From the NCBI RefSeq assembly GCF_000340215.1, contig NW_006921533.1, positions 8,043,940 through 8,107,939 of the forward strand: DNA of 64,000 bases, read 5' to 3'. Origin of the DNA: Pseudocercospora fijiensis CIRAD86. Taxonomy: Eukaryota; Ascomycota; Dothideomycetes; Mycosphaerellales; Mycosphaerellaceae. The notes under the pieces are model-generated. The model saw only the letters and a list, made by a program, of their open reading frames with translations. It was not told where the DNA came from and did not search any database. Both the position numbers and the translations under genes were made by a program. Shown here in pieces: positions 20,250 through 30,386 of the stretch (the first letter of the stretch is position 1; every line of letters starts with the position of its first letter).

Positions 20250-21560
20250 CTATTGGTCCAGCTCCATGTCTTTCGTGTGCCTTTCATCGAACTTGAACTT
20301 GCTTCCTCCTCCTTCTCCCACCACAGCATCGGCATTCGCCCTCAACGCCTTGCACAATCCATCCCTCTGCACACAATTCTCGAATGAAAAGCTCTTAGCT
20401 CACTCCTCCAGCTCCTTAAACGACATATTCCCGAACTGTTCCGCGAATTCATCACTCAAGCACCTAGCTATCTAAATCTGATTCACCACTCTCACAATCT
20501 GCATTAATCTCATCCGCATAAACAGGCCCCCACTCCCCATTCCAAATCGTTCCCCCTCCGATCTTCCTTACCCTCTCCCCTATACTCGCATAATTATAAT
20601 ACCTAAACATTCCCTCCTACTAACTAACCCCTCGAAAACGTATTCCTATCTAACTATAATATATACTCCCCCTATCTACTATACTCTTCGTAAAACTCTA
20701 CTATTCCGAATTCGAGAATATCGCTCGTCGCGAGGCTCGTTTTAGCAAATTCTTTAATATCCCCGCTACCTCGATACCGCTTTATAAAATCTTCTCCTAT
20801 TACTATTACTATAGTATAGTCTATAATTAATCCGGGATTGTAATCCGGATTAGCTTAGTAATTTAATCTGATCTAATCTGGCTTATTCCCACTAACTAAG
20901 CAATCTACTAATTCAATTTAATCTAGCCCCTTTTTAAAGCAATCTAATTTAATCTAGCCCTTTTTAAAGCGATCTAATTTAATCTAGGGGCTAAAGGGCT
21001 AAATTAGGTAGGCTTAGCAATTCAATTCAATTTAATTCAGATTATTCTTACTAATTTAGCAATTTAATCTAATCTAATCTAGCCCCTATTAAAGCAATCT
21101 AATTTAATCTAATCTAGCGGTCCTAGTAATCTAATTTAATTTAGGGGGGATCTAGATTAATTAGATTGATTGTAGACTACACTGTCCGAACCTAGGGATT
21201 ATTTATTAGGAGAGGAAAAAATTCTGCGTTCCTGCGGCGGTGACAGAAAATTTTGTGAAGAAAGAAGAAAGAAGAAGGTACTTTTTTTTGTTTTCGGGGC
21301 CTAGAGTTTTTGTTTTTTTTTTGCATCGAGTAACGGTATTAGGATTCTTGGGCTGGGAAGCCGGTAATGAACTATGTGAGGATATGTTCTGTATGTTTTT
21401 TGGAGGGGATGGATGTTACTCCGTACGTTTTCCATCTTTATCTATCTGCCGAAACCGGCGCCGCGAAAGATGATGGGTTGACCATCGCTGGTAACGAGTT
21501 TGTCGTTTTGGACTTTGAGGATGCCTCTTGGGGTCAAATTTTTTTTTTGAAGACGGTTGG
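20250..21560 (-). pseudogene. GH5 glycoside hydrolase, RIP-damaged and interrupted
   Basis: The N-terminal part at about 21560-21300 reads GILKVQNDKLVTSDGQPI then IFRGAGFGR, stop, IKMEN. A 55-bp intron (21426-21372) follows, then FITGFPAQES and another stop. This is the start of a fungal GH5 cellulase/exoglucanase-like protein, where the stop after FGR replaces a tryptophan. The C-terminal part at about 20825-20250 has LDRNTF, TIWNGEWGPVYADE (the nucleophile-bearing GH5 motif) and a tail with FSFENCVQRDGLCKALRANA. Several stops sit where TGG is expected (TAG or TGA), the change RIP makes. Between the two parts, about 400 bp of AT-rich repeats (20830-21230) replaces the middle of the catalytic domain. 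There is also a frame change near 20470. It cannot encode an enzyme. Confidence 0.75.
20830..21180. repeat. AT-rich short-repeat block
   Basis: Variants of AATCTAATTTAATCTAGCCC recur many times, some followed by TTTTTAAAGC. The block is nearly free of CpA and lies between the two halves of the GH5 remnant. It looks like a RIP-degraded minisatellite or transposon scrap. Confidence 0.75.
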
Positions 21561-21845
21561 TGACAGATACACCATAGAAATGTATTGTATTGACGAAAAG
21601 AAGCTGGTCTGGTTTGGTCTGGCTCTTCATATCATCTACTATCTGGTGGGTCTGAGAGGCATTCAGCCCAAAGTGATCCCAGCTTCGATTTGGGGGTCGG
21701 GTAGCTACTCGCTGCGATACGCACGTCGCTTTGGACGTTTATTGCTGTCGAGACTTGTCAGGCTCATGATGTCCCTCACACACGTTGGAGGGGCCTTCTT
21801 CCATCTTTTGATGCTTTTTCGACTTACAACTCCGGCTCGGAGTCC

Positions 21846-23207
21846 TCAATGACACACTCTCTCATAGTCAGCATCACTGACTTCCCTCAAAACAGTGCCT
21901 GCGTTTGTAAGTAGAATGGGATTCGCGTGGCGGCGAGAAGGGTTGGACATTCGTCGATCAAGGTCTGAGTGGTTGTCAGTCATATCAGTATCAGTACCAC
22001 GGATTGGAAGGTCGTACGGCTTGTGTGTATTGGTGCCCAGGCCAAAACCGCCCGTGCTATCTTGCGTCGATCGTGGAGACTGCATCGCTCGAGCACCAAA
22101 ACCGAGTGATGCTTTCGATCGTCTGCGTATTGCATCTGCGATTCCACCCCGCGGGTTTGAGGATGTTGGAGCGCTTATGAACGGTGTCGGATTGAGGGCG
22201 TTCTGGTCGCTTCTTCCTGAGGCGTTGATATTGTGCAGAAATGTATTCGCTGGTGGGCCCATCCAGTTCGGAAAGTGCATTGGGCCTTGGTTGAAGTGAG
22301 GATTTGTGGTTGGTCCAAATGTGCCAAGTGAGTTGTCATATCGTTGCTGAACAGGACTTGATGTGTTCATGGTCGTGCTCTGAAACTGCCTCAAGGCTGG
22401 CATGCCGTTCATCTCCATCGGCCGCGGACCTGCGAGCGCGGTGTACGCAGGCCATCTGGAGAGACTTCTGTCCTGCATGCCATGTTGGGGCGCAGCCTTG
22501 GCAATTCTTGAACGCTTCTGGGGTTGTGGAGGGATGATGGGGCGTGAGTTGTTGGGGATGGATAAGCTGGGCATTTCACTTGGTTGTTCTGTCTTCGCGC
22601 CGTCATGACTTTTCTGGCTTTCGCTCGTCTCTGCGTCGGTCATTGCAACATCTTCCATCGAATCAGGAGTCTGCTTAAGCTCAGCCTTGACGTTCCGTTT
22701 GGCTTTGTCAGCCCTGATCTTGGCAAGTCTCTGCAGAGCTGTCGCCGAATAGGGCAGGATTTCAGCGGCTTCGAAGCCCGCGAATTCGATCTCTGCGTAG
22801 GGACTGTTTACCATTCGCTTGCCACTCGCTGGTGCGGAGGTAGACTTCGGAGAAGGCGGATCGAAGTGGAGGATGATATTCAGCCTTCCGACGTGTTGCG
22901 GGGCCCATGACGCTTCTGTAAGATCCGATAAGGGTCGTCGTGCGGACGGGATTCTATTCAGTGTTTGGTTGTCGGTGAGGTCGTGTCTAGTGCGGCCATA
23001 TGTGGGTCGATTGCATGCTTCGGTCGAGAAATGCCAGGTGATGTTGACGGTGGGGTCCAGTGTCCAGAATTGGTGTATGGCGCGGAGAAGAGCACGAGAA
23101 GTCTGCTGATTGGGGTCAAAGACAAGCAGTCGTCGGCCAGCATCGTGGCAGTCCAGGAATCGCCACTTGGAAAAGTCTTCGGCATCGAGCACATGCTTCT
23201 GCACCAT
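21846..23207 (-). CDS. Hypothetical fungal protein, largely disordered
   Basis: I do not recognise this protein. From the ATG at 23207 it has about 453 residues. The first 190 look folded (VLDAEDFSKWRFLDCHDAGR, then LLRAIHQFWTLDPTVNITWH, then VGRLNIILHFDPPSPKSTSA), and the rest is low-complexity, rich in S, P, N and Q, ending REVSDADYERVCH. The frame is open to an ATG at 23333, but those extra 42 residues are low-complexity. An overlapping 67-codon frame in another register (23460-23257) could be an upstream ORF or an unspliced first exon. Its promoter is shared with the divergent amine-oxidase gene. Confidence 0.65.
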   Translation of the reverse strand: MVQKHVLDAEDFSKWRFLDCHDAGRRLLVFDPNQQTSRALLRAIHQFWTLDPTVNITWHFSTEACNRPTYGRTRHDLTDNQTLNRIPSARRPLSDLTEASWAPQHVGRLNIILHFDPPSPKSTSAPASGKRMVNSPYAEIEFAGFEAAEILPYSATALQRLAKIRADKAKRNVKAELKQTPDSMEDVAMTDAETSESQKSHDGAKTEQPSEMPSLSIPNNSRPIIPPQPQKRSRIAKAAPQHGMQDRSLSRWPAYTALAGPRPMEMNGMPALRQFQSTTMNTSSPVQQRYDNSLGTFGPTTNPHFNQGPMHFPNWMGPPANTFLHNINASGRSDQNALNPTPFISAPTSSNPRGGIADAIRRRSKASLGFGARAMQSPRSTQDSTGGFGLGTNTHKPYDLPIRGTDTDMTDNHSDLDRRMSNPSRRHANPILLTNAGTVLREVSDADYERVCH

Positions 23208-23690
23208 TGCGGTTAAGCGTGGACTGGATGCGTGCTGCTGGGGGGAAGTCGGGCCTTCAAGGGGCGCAGCGGAGGGGGTCGAGAATATCGATGATTGTTG
23301 CTTTGTTCTGTGGTGCAAAGCATGGCATGGCAATAGTCTCTCCCTCGTTCCGCATCGTCAGGCAGTCGCTAGCCGCATCGATATCCTTCTCTTCTTCGCC
23401 CGCACACCAAGCACAATCCCGAGGCCCAGAATCAACGGAAACAGTGCGGCTGTCAGGCATACCGATGAATAAGCACCGACAACATGCTTCGTTCTCCCAT
23501 GTCGGCGTCGCCTATTCTGGAATCGAGAGCACGAGGCTCCGACGCGTCGTGCGGAAGCAAAATCGGCGGAGCCAATTTAGAGTTCGCGCTCGTTGCCGGC
23601 AGCGACGGAATTGAACGAGCTGTAATCAATACTTGATTGACCTTCCTATCCTATCCTATTCTTCTTGCCATCGAACATTATACACTATAC

Positions 23691-25331
23691 ATGCGGCACA
23701 GTCTGGTCAGAATGGCTTCTCCAGTCGGACACAATCGCCGCCATTACGATGTTCTGGTCCTTGGCGCTGGCATGTCCGGCTTGGCTTGTGCTGCGAGACT
23801 TCACGAGAATGCCTACTTCAGAGGCGAGCATCGTCTGAAGGTGCTGGAGGCACGCAATAGGATAGGTGGTCGAATCAATGCCGTCTACGTCAACGGCCAT
23901 CGCCTTGATACCGGTGCGAATTGGATTCATGGCATTGGCACCAAAGACAAGCCCAATCCGCTAATGCACATCCTGCCTCACAAAAGGTACAGACAGCTGG
24001 GAGGCCAGGTCACATTTCGACCAGCACAGACGACGTCCAGCGCTATCCAACATGGTGATGGGGTGGAAATAGAGCCAACGCAGCATCTCGACACGGGAAA
24101 TGTCCGCTTGCATAACGACCTAGTCATCCCTTCGAAAGTGGCCGAGATCATGATGAACGCCGTCTGGCCAATGATTGACTCACTACATGAAACCGCAGCC
24201 AAAGTTCCCGAGCACGAAGCAGCTCGAACGACAATGCTCCATGCTGTAGCACAAAATGTGGAGTTCAAGGAGGCATTCAAAAAACTGCCGCAAGAATATC
24301 ATCTCGCTATGAATGCCATGCCACAGTTCATCGAGTCAATCGAGGCCGCACCCCTGGCTGCTCAATCCGCTGAAAATCCTGTCGATAATCCAGGTATGAG
24401 TCTGCTAGAATTTAGCGTTGAAGACTTCGATGGTGATCAAGTCTTTCTCCAGGATGGCTACATCGCTGTCATCGATGAAATCGCCAAGCCTCTCGTCGAA
24501 GCTGGCTTGATTCAGCTAGACACGCAAGTTCTACTCATTGACTGGCAGCACAGTCCAATCAAAGTCATCACCAACAATGGTGCATATACCGCTAACGACG
24601 TCGTATGCACCCTTCCCCTCGGCGTCTTACAAAATCATCTCAAAGCCACGGCACCCAAATCTTTCTTCAAACCAGATCTGCCTTCCGACAAGCAGACTGC
24701 GATCAAAAGCCTTGGCTTCGGCACCTTGGACAAAATTTTGCTCGTATATGATCATCCCTGGTGGAACGAAGAGCCCTACACGAAAATTTTCAGAAAAGGA
24801 CTCGTCTCCACACCGTTCGCTGCAGAGCCAAATGCGACACCAGATTCGTTACTGGGCTTCACCGACGAACTCGCAGGCATTGAACTCCACGAAGACGGAA
24901 CTGCAACCCCAGGACTTCGCGATCTGTATGTAGTCAACCTACACAACCTCACCAACACCCCCGCCCTCTCCGCCTTCGTCTCCTGCGCAAACGCAGTCGA
25001 GGTGGAAGCCATGTCCGACGCACAAGCGGGAGGCATCGTGCACCGCGCTTTGACTTCATGGCTGGGACGCGCCCCGCCGACACCAGATGTCATTCATGTG
25101 ACTCGTTGGGCTGCCGATGAATTCTCGTTTGGGAGTTACAGTCATATGATCACGGGTCTTTCCGAGACTCAGCATCGTGTTGCTTTTCAGGATCCTGTTT
25201 GGAATGGTGAGGGTGGGGTGCTTAGGTTTGCCGGCGAACATACTAGTCGGGATCATTTTGCTATGGTTCATGGGGCTTTGCTGAGTGGATGGAGGGAGGC
25301 TGATGGGATTTTGGCGGGGCGGAAGGCTTGA
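23691..25331 (+). CDS. Flavin-containing amine oxidase (polyamine/monoamine type)
   Basis: A single-exon protein of about 546 residues. The Rossmann FAD motif VLVLGAGMSGLACAARL is followed by VLEARNRIGGRI and LDTGANWIHG, the standard amine-oxidase N-terminal block. The C-terminal FAD-contact motif LRFAGEHTSRDHFAMVHGAL is present. In between are VCTLPLGVLQ and DKILLVYDHPWW, typical of the polyamine oxidase/LSD1-like clan. The enzyme oxidises an amine using oxygen, releasing an aldehyde and hydrogen peroxide. No signal peptide is seen; the C-terminus RKA is not a classical peroxisomal signal. ATG 23691 (MRHSLVRMASP) or 23712 (MASPVGHN) may be used. Confidence 0.88.
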   Translation: MRHSLVRMASPVGHNRRHYDVLVLGAGMSGLACAARLHENAYFRGEHRLKVLEARNRIGGRINAVYVNGHRLDTGANWIHGIGTKDKPNPLMHILPHKRYRQLGGQVTFRPAQTTSSAIQHGDGVEIEPTQHLDTGNVRLHNDLVIPSKVAEIMMNAVWPMIDSLHETAAKVPEHEAARTTMLHAVAQNVEFKEAFKKLPQEYHLAMNAMPQFIESIEAAPLAAQSAENPVDNPGMSLLEFSVEDFDGDQVFLQDGYIAVIDEIAKPLVEAGLIQLDTQVLLIDWQHSPIKVITNNGAYTANDVVCTLPLGVLQNHLKATAPKSFFKPDLPSDKQTAIKSLGFGTLDKILLVYDHPWWNEEPYTKIFRKGLVSTPFAAEPNATPDSLLGFTDELAGIELHEDGTATPGLRDLYVVNLHNLTNTPALSAFVSCANAVEVEAMSDAQAGGIVHRALTSWLGRAPPTPDVIHVTRWAADEFSFGSYSHMITGLSETQHRVAFQDPVWNGEGGVLRFAGEHTSRDHFAMVHGALLSGWREADGILAGRKA

Positions 25332-25968
25332 GGGGTTCGATAGTATGTCCTCAATTCTGAATGCTGGTGTTCGTGAGACAGTGTTCGTCTAGCGAGGCCA
25401 ACTCGGATGATCAAGCGCATTGAACATGCCATCTTCGGCAGCTTCGCACGATCGGTCTCCATCGCAATTGATGAGTACACAGTCGAGTGCGGGCGATGCA
25501 AGATTACGTGAAGCGAGTCGTGTGCCTGGAAGAGCAGAAGTCGCCCCACGCACACTGCGAAAACCCGTGTGCCATATCCTGTGTTCCGTAATACAATACT
25601 GACTTATTTGATAGGTCTAGACTCCCGACCTGCTCAACAGGATCAAATTCATAGAAGTTGATCCTCAGACGAGGCGCTTTACCACTCCACACCTGTCGCG
25701 CGCACATGCTCTCATGGTAGTTTTCTTTACGTACACTCACACACACCAAACATACCCTGTCAATCCAGCCTTCGATTTCAGCTCGCGTTCGGGTTCATGC
25801 AACTCATGACACGACAGCAGAGAACGAGGCCGGTCGGAAGGTCTGTCAAGGCTGTATGTGGCACAACGCTTCGCCTCCACAACTTGCTGGTGCTACCGAG
25901 GCTGCATCACAAGAGATGTCCGGAACACCTTCTAGTGCTTTCGCGTTGCAATGCCAAGCGCTGTATCA
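25332..25968. other. Intergenic region before the assembly gap
   Basis: About 640 bp without a supported gene. A frame beginning MWHNASPPQLAGATEA runs into the gap and could be the start of a gene, but cannot be judged. Confidence 0.35.
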
Positions 25969-26774
25969 NNNNNNNNNNNNNNNNNNNNNNNNNNNNNNNN
26001 NNNNNNNNNNNNNNNNNNNNNNNNNNNNNNNNNNNNNNNNNNNNNNNNNNNNNNNNNNNNNNNNNNNNNNNNNNNNNNNNNNNNNNNNNNNNNNNNNNNN
26101 NNNNNNNNNNNNNNNNNNNNNNNNNNNNNNNNNNNNNNNNNNNNNNNNNNNNNNNNNNNNNNNNNNNNNNNNNNNNNNNNNNNNNNNNNNNNNNNNNNNN
26201 NNNNNNNNNNNNNNNNNNNNNNNNNNNNNNNNNNNNNNNNNNNNNNNNNNNNNNNNNNNNNNNNNNNNNNNNNNNNNNNNNNNNNNNNNNNNNNNNNNNN
26301 NNNNNNNNNNNNNNNNNNNNNNNNNNNNNNNNNNNNNNNNNNNNNNNNNNNNNNNNNNNNNNNNNNNNNNNNNNNNNNNNNNNNNNNNNNNNNNNNNNNN
26401 NNNNNNNNNNNNNNNNNNNNNNNNNNNNNNNNNNNNNNNNNNNNNNNNNNNNNNNNNNNNNNNNNNNNNNNNNNNNNNNNNNNNNNNNNNNNNNNNNNNN
26501 NNNNNNNNNNNNNNNNNNNNNNNNNNNNNNNNNNNNNNNNNNNNNNNNNNNNNNNNNNNNNNNNNNNNNNNNNNNNNNNNNNNNNNNNNNNNNNNNNNNN
26601 NNNNNNNNNNNNNNNNNNNNNNNNNNNNNNNNNNNNNNNNNNNNNNNNNNNNNNNNNNNNNNNNNNNNNNNNNNNNNNNNNNNNNNNNNNNNNNNNNNNN
26701 NNNNNNNNNNNNNNNNNNNNNNNNNNNNNNNNNNNNNNNNNNNNNNNNNNNNNNNNNNNNNNNNNNNNNNNNNN
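25969..26774. other. Assembly gap (806 Ns)
   Basis: A run of undetermined bases. Open frames reported through it are artefacts. Confidence 1.
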
Positions 26775-28111
26775 CCACAATGGTTGGAGGCAGCATGTTA
26801 GAGATGATTGGAAAGGATTTAACCGGGGGGGGGGGGTGTTTCGCGGGGATTTTCTTTTTTTTTTTAGGATTTGAATTTTATGGATGGTATATATGAAGGT
26901 TAGGGTCGGTGGGTGGGTTTTGGTTTTGAGAGATACACGATGTCGGGGTTTTTTTTTGATTGAGTGCCGGGCGAGGGGGTATACGATCGTCAGAATGCGA
27001 TGCTCAGATTTCGAAATTATGGTGCGTTGTCCGCGTTATCGTCGTTCTTCGAAATATGATGAGGGTTGTTAGGAAAAATGGATATCGAGTTCCGCCTGAG
27101 ACATATCTGCTATAGGATAGCGCGAATTCAGATCGCCTACCTCAACATCGGCTTCGTGTCTTCATATTTAAGTCAATATGAAGTTTTCAGAGCGCATTGG
27201 GGTCGTTGAGAATTGATATACATAGCTAGTTGGTATAAGTATTCCTATAGAACATTAGCCAGCGAGCGGGATTTCATACATACCTTTGTCAAATCTGCAG
27301 CTTCAAGAGATTTCTATCCACGCATCTTTGCTGAAATTAATGCCACTCGCACTCCTCTCCGCCTATGTGGTCTCGCTAAGTATGGCGGAAAAGGTCAAGT
27401 CATTACAGCCTGATCGGAGTCGGGCCTTACAAGGTACAAGTGCAAGGACCAGAACGGTGGCTCGGACCCATATGCGCCAACTCAGAACCGCTTCGTAGCT
27501 TGTGGTAGAGCTGGCTCGAATGACAAGGCGGAAGATTTTTGTCATGGTCGCTGAATGGACACTTGCAACTGTGAATGCTTTGCTGACTCAAGTATGAGGT
27601 GGGTGGTCTGGAAGACATGCATAGTCTCAGTGCACAGATCACTCGCATAGCCGGCCAATGGTTCGTGTGTAGCCTTGGCAGCCCGGGTGAATGTTGTGAT
27701 ACGTCGCAACAACGGTCATTGCACCGCACTTCTCTTGCCAGTTTGTCCTTTCACTCCACCACGAAAGCCGCATCATCACCGCCATAGCCTTTCTGCCTTT
27801 CTGCCGTTCTCCATAGCCTCATGCTCGCAGCATGACTTTCGCCCTACGGAGCATGTGCCGCTGTCGGGCTCGCGGAAATCGACCGTCGGCCAGAGCGGCA
27901 ATGCAAGGAAGGGAGGGCATTGGGCGGGGCATCTGCCTCCGACACTGCTTGCCGTGATGAGCTAGCACGCATATCCATATCAGCTTGCGGAAGGTGAGCA
28001 CGAGATGACTAAGTGCCATTGTGAGAAAGACTGTTTTTCAATCCATCCTCTCTTCTGTTCACGAGTGCTACCAGTAGAGTCCAGAATCAGCGACAGTCCC
28101 ACAGCGTAACC
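26775..28111. other. Long intergenic region after the gap
   Basis: About 1.3 kb. It starts with G- and T-homopolymer-rich sequence (26827-26870), possibly of poor quality next to the gap, and then has only short frames with no recognisable product. No RNA gene seen. Confidence 0.4.
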
Positions 28112-29960
28112 ATGTACACAGCTTCGTTCGCCTTCTTCGAGGCCTTGTGGGACGTAAGTGGAAGAGACACAGACGGTATCGTGACAAGCTACTGATATGT
28201 CAAACCAGGCAGGCGTCACACATGTTTTCGTCAACCTGGGATCCGACCATCCATCCATCATCGAAGCCATCGTGAAGGGCCAAAATGAAAAGCAAGGACA
28301 GTTTCCGAAGATAATCACATGTCCGAACGAGATGGTGGCCCTGTCGATGGCAGACGGCTACGCGAGACTCACAAACAAGCCTCAAGCCGTGGTCATCCAT
28401 GTCGATGTCGGTACACAGGGTCTAGGTGCAGCAGTTCACAATGCGAGCTGTGGAAGAGCGCCGGTGCTGATCTTCGCCGGTCTTTCGCCATACACGATCG
28501 AAGGAGAATATCGAGGGTCAAGAACAGAGTACATCCACTGGATCCAAGATGTGCCAGATCAGAAGTCCATCGTGGCTCAGTACTGCAGGTACACGGGCGA
28601 GATCAAGCGAGGCAAGAACGTCAAACAGCTCGTCAACCGAGCTTTGAGCTTTGCCGTGTCAGAACCAAGAGGCCCGGTCTATCTGTGCGGCGCAAGAGAA
28701 GCTATGGAAGAGGAGATTGAGCCGTATTCGGTCAAGCAAGAGCATTGGACACCGGTCGAGCTGGGTGGCTTGAACACGCGACAGTTAGAGCAGGTTAGCA
28801 AAGCTTTGGTTGAAGCGAAAGAGCCACTGGTGATCACAGGCTACTCGGGTCGAAATCCTCGTACCGTGGATGCGCTCGTGCACCTTGCGGATACCGTGAA
28901 GGGCCTTCGAGTACTGGAGACTGGCGGCAGCGATCTATGCTTTCCCCACAATCATCCCGCTTCGCTCGGGCTACGATATGGCAACGATGAAAGCATCAGA
29001 ACCGCCGACACGATTCTTGTTCTCGACTGCGATGTGCCTTGGATCCCCACACTGTGCAGGCCTCGCCCGGATGCAAAAATCTTCCACATCGACGTCGACA
29101 CGCTCAAGCAACAAATGCCCGTCTTCTACATTGACGCTATCGCGAGATATAAAGTCGACTCGGAGACAGCCATCGCGCAGATCGTTGGATACATCAAGTT
29201 GACCATGCAAGACATTGTGAGCTCACAGATTTTCGAGGATAGATGGACAGCACTTCAAGCATCCTATAACGCTCGACTGGAGAAGATCGCTGCTCAGGCG
29301 AAGCTGGGCAATGATGGCACTTTTGGCCCCGCATACCTCGCTCGCCAGGTCCGCGATGCGTGTCCGCCAGACACAATCTGGGCCATTGAAGCCGTCACCA
29401 ACGGACCGACCGTCACAGATCAAATCCGACCCACGATCCCAAACTCGTACATAAATTGCGGTGGTGGAGGTTTAGGCTGGTCAGGAGGCGGCGCCCTCGG
29501 CATCAAACTCGCAACCGACTTCGAAGCAGGCGGCATCAACAAAGGCAAATTCGTCTGCCAAATCGTAGGCGACGGAACATACCTCTTCTCCGTCCCCGGA
29601 AGCGTATACTGGATCGCACAACGCTACAACATCCCCATATTAACCATCGTCCTCAACAACCAAGGCTGGAACGCTCCACGAAAATCTCTCGAACTCGTAC
29701 ATCCGCATGGCGAGGGCTCGAAAGTCGACAATAAGGCTTTGAATATCTCGTTCGCTCCTACGCCGGATTATTCGGGAATTGCGAAGGCTGCGTCGGGTCA
29801 TAAGGCTTGGGCTGGTGTGGCGGGTACGGCGGAGGATTTGGCGAGGCTTTTACCGGAAGCTGTTGCTGCGGTTCAGAGTGGGGTTTGTGCGGTGCTTGAT
29901 GCGCATTTAGATGGGCCGGAGGGGAAGTATCCTGGGCCTCAGGCGGCGTTGGTGGGCTGA
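28112..29960 (+). CDS. Thiamine-diphosphate enzyme (acetolactate synthase/benzoylformate decarboxylase-like)
   Basis: A short first exon (28112-28153, MYTASFAFFEALWD) is joined across a 55-bp phase-0 intron (GTAAGT...CCAG) to 28209-29960, continuing AGVTHVFVNLGSDHPSI. The spliced start reads like the usual N-terminus of this family, so I prefer it to the ATG at 28197. The roughly 597-residue protein has the catalytic glutamate in CPNEMVALSMADGYARL. The central nucleotide-fold domain contains PLVITGYSGRNPRTV. The ThDP/Mg motif is GDGTYLFSVPGSVYWIA followed by NNQGWNAP. Such enzymes decarboxylate or ligate 2-keto acids. No mitochondrial presequence is visible and no close match to the biosynthetic Ilv2 is seen, so a catabolic or secondary role is likely. 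Confidence 0.87.
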
Positions 29961-30386
29961 TGCAACGTCCATTGTCGAGCTGATTGATGCTGTAACGGTT
30001 GATGCGTGGGATGTCTGCGTAGAGGCAAGATTTATATATATAAGCCTAATCGAAGCTTAGCGCAAGCTTAGAATACTTCTCTTGATGCTCCATCACTGTC
30101 TGTCTCCATCGATAGTCTCTCAATCAGCATCATGAACGCTCACCTATAATATGTGGATGGCGCCTCGCTGTCGAAAATGGCGGAGAAGGCAGTACATATC
30201 CATCTTTCAAAAGAAATTCTAATTTCAGAAATGGGACATGTAACGACCAATTCCTTTCCATTTCCATTCCATTCCATATCGCTAAGCTCGACGACTTTTC
30301 TATTCTGTTGCAAAGTCTGTACCTCCCATCATCGCTGCCTGCCTGACGCCATGACGCCCAACTTCCAACGTCGCTCAGCTTCGAGC
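29961..30386. other. Intergenic region between convergent genes
   Basis: About 430 bp between the convergent ThDP-enzyme and gamma-COP genes. It holds 3' flanks only, with nothing further recognisable. Confidence 0.4.

Noticed and set aside
25797..26896. Long open frames on both strands across 25.8-26.9 kb
   Set aside because: They exist only because 806 Ns are read as open codons.
27213..27965. Several short overlapping frames at 27.2-28.0 kb
   Set aside because: None has recognisable motifs, a good start context with downstream splicing, or coding-like composition.
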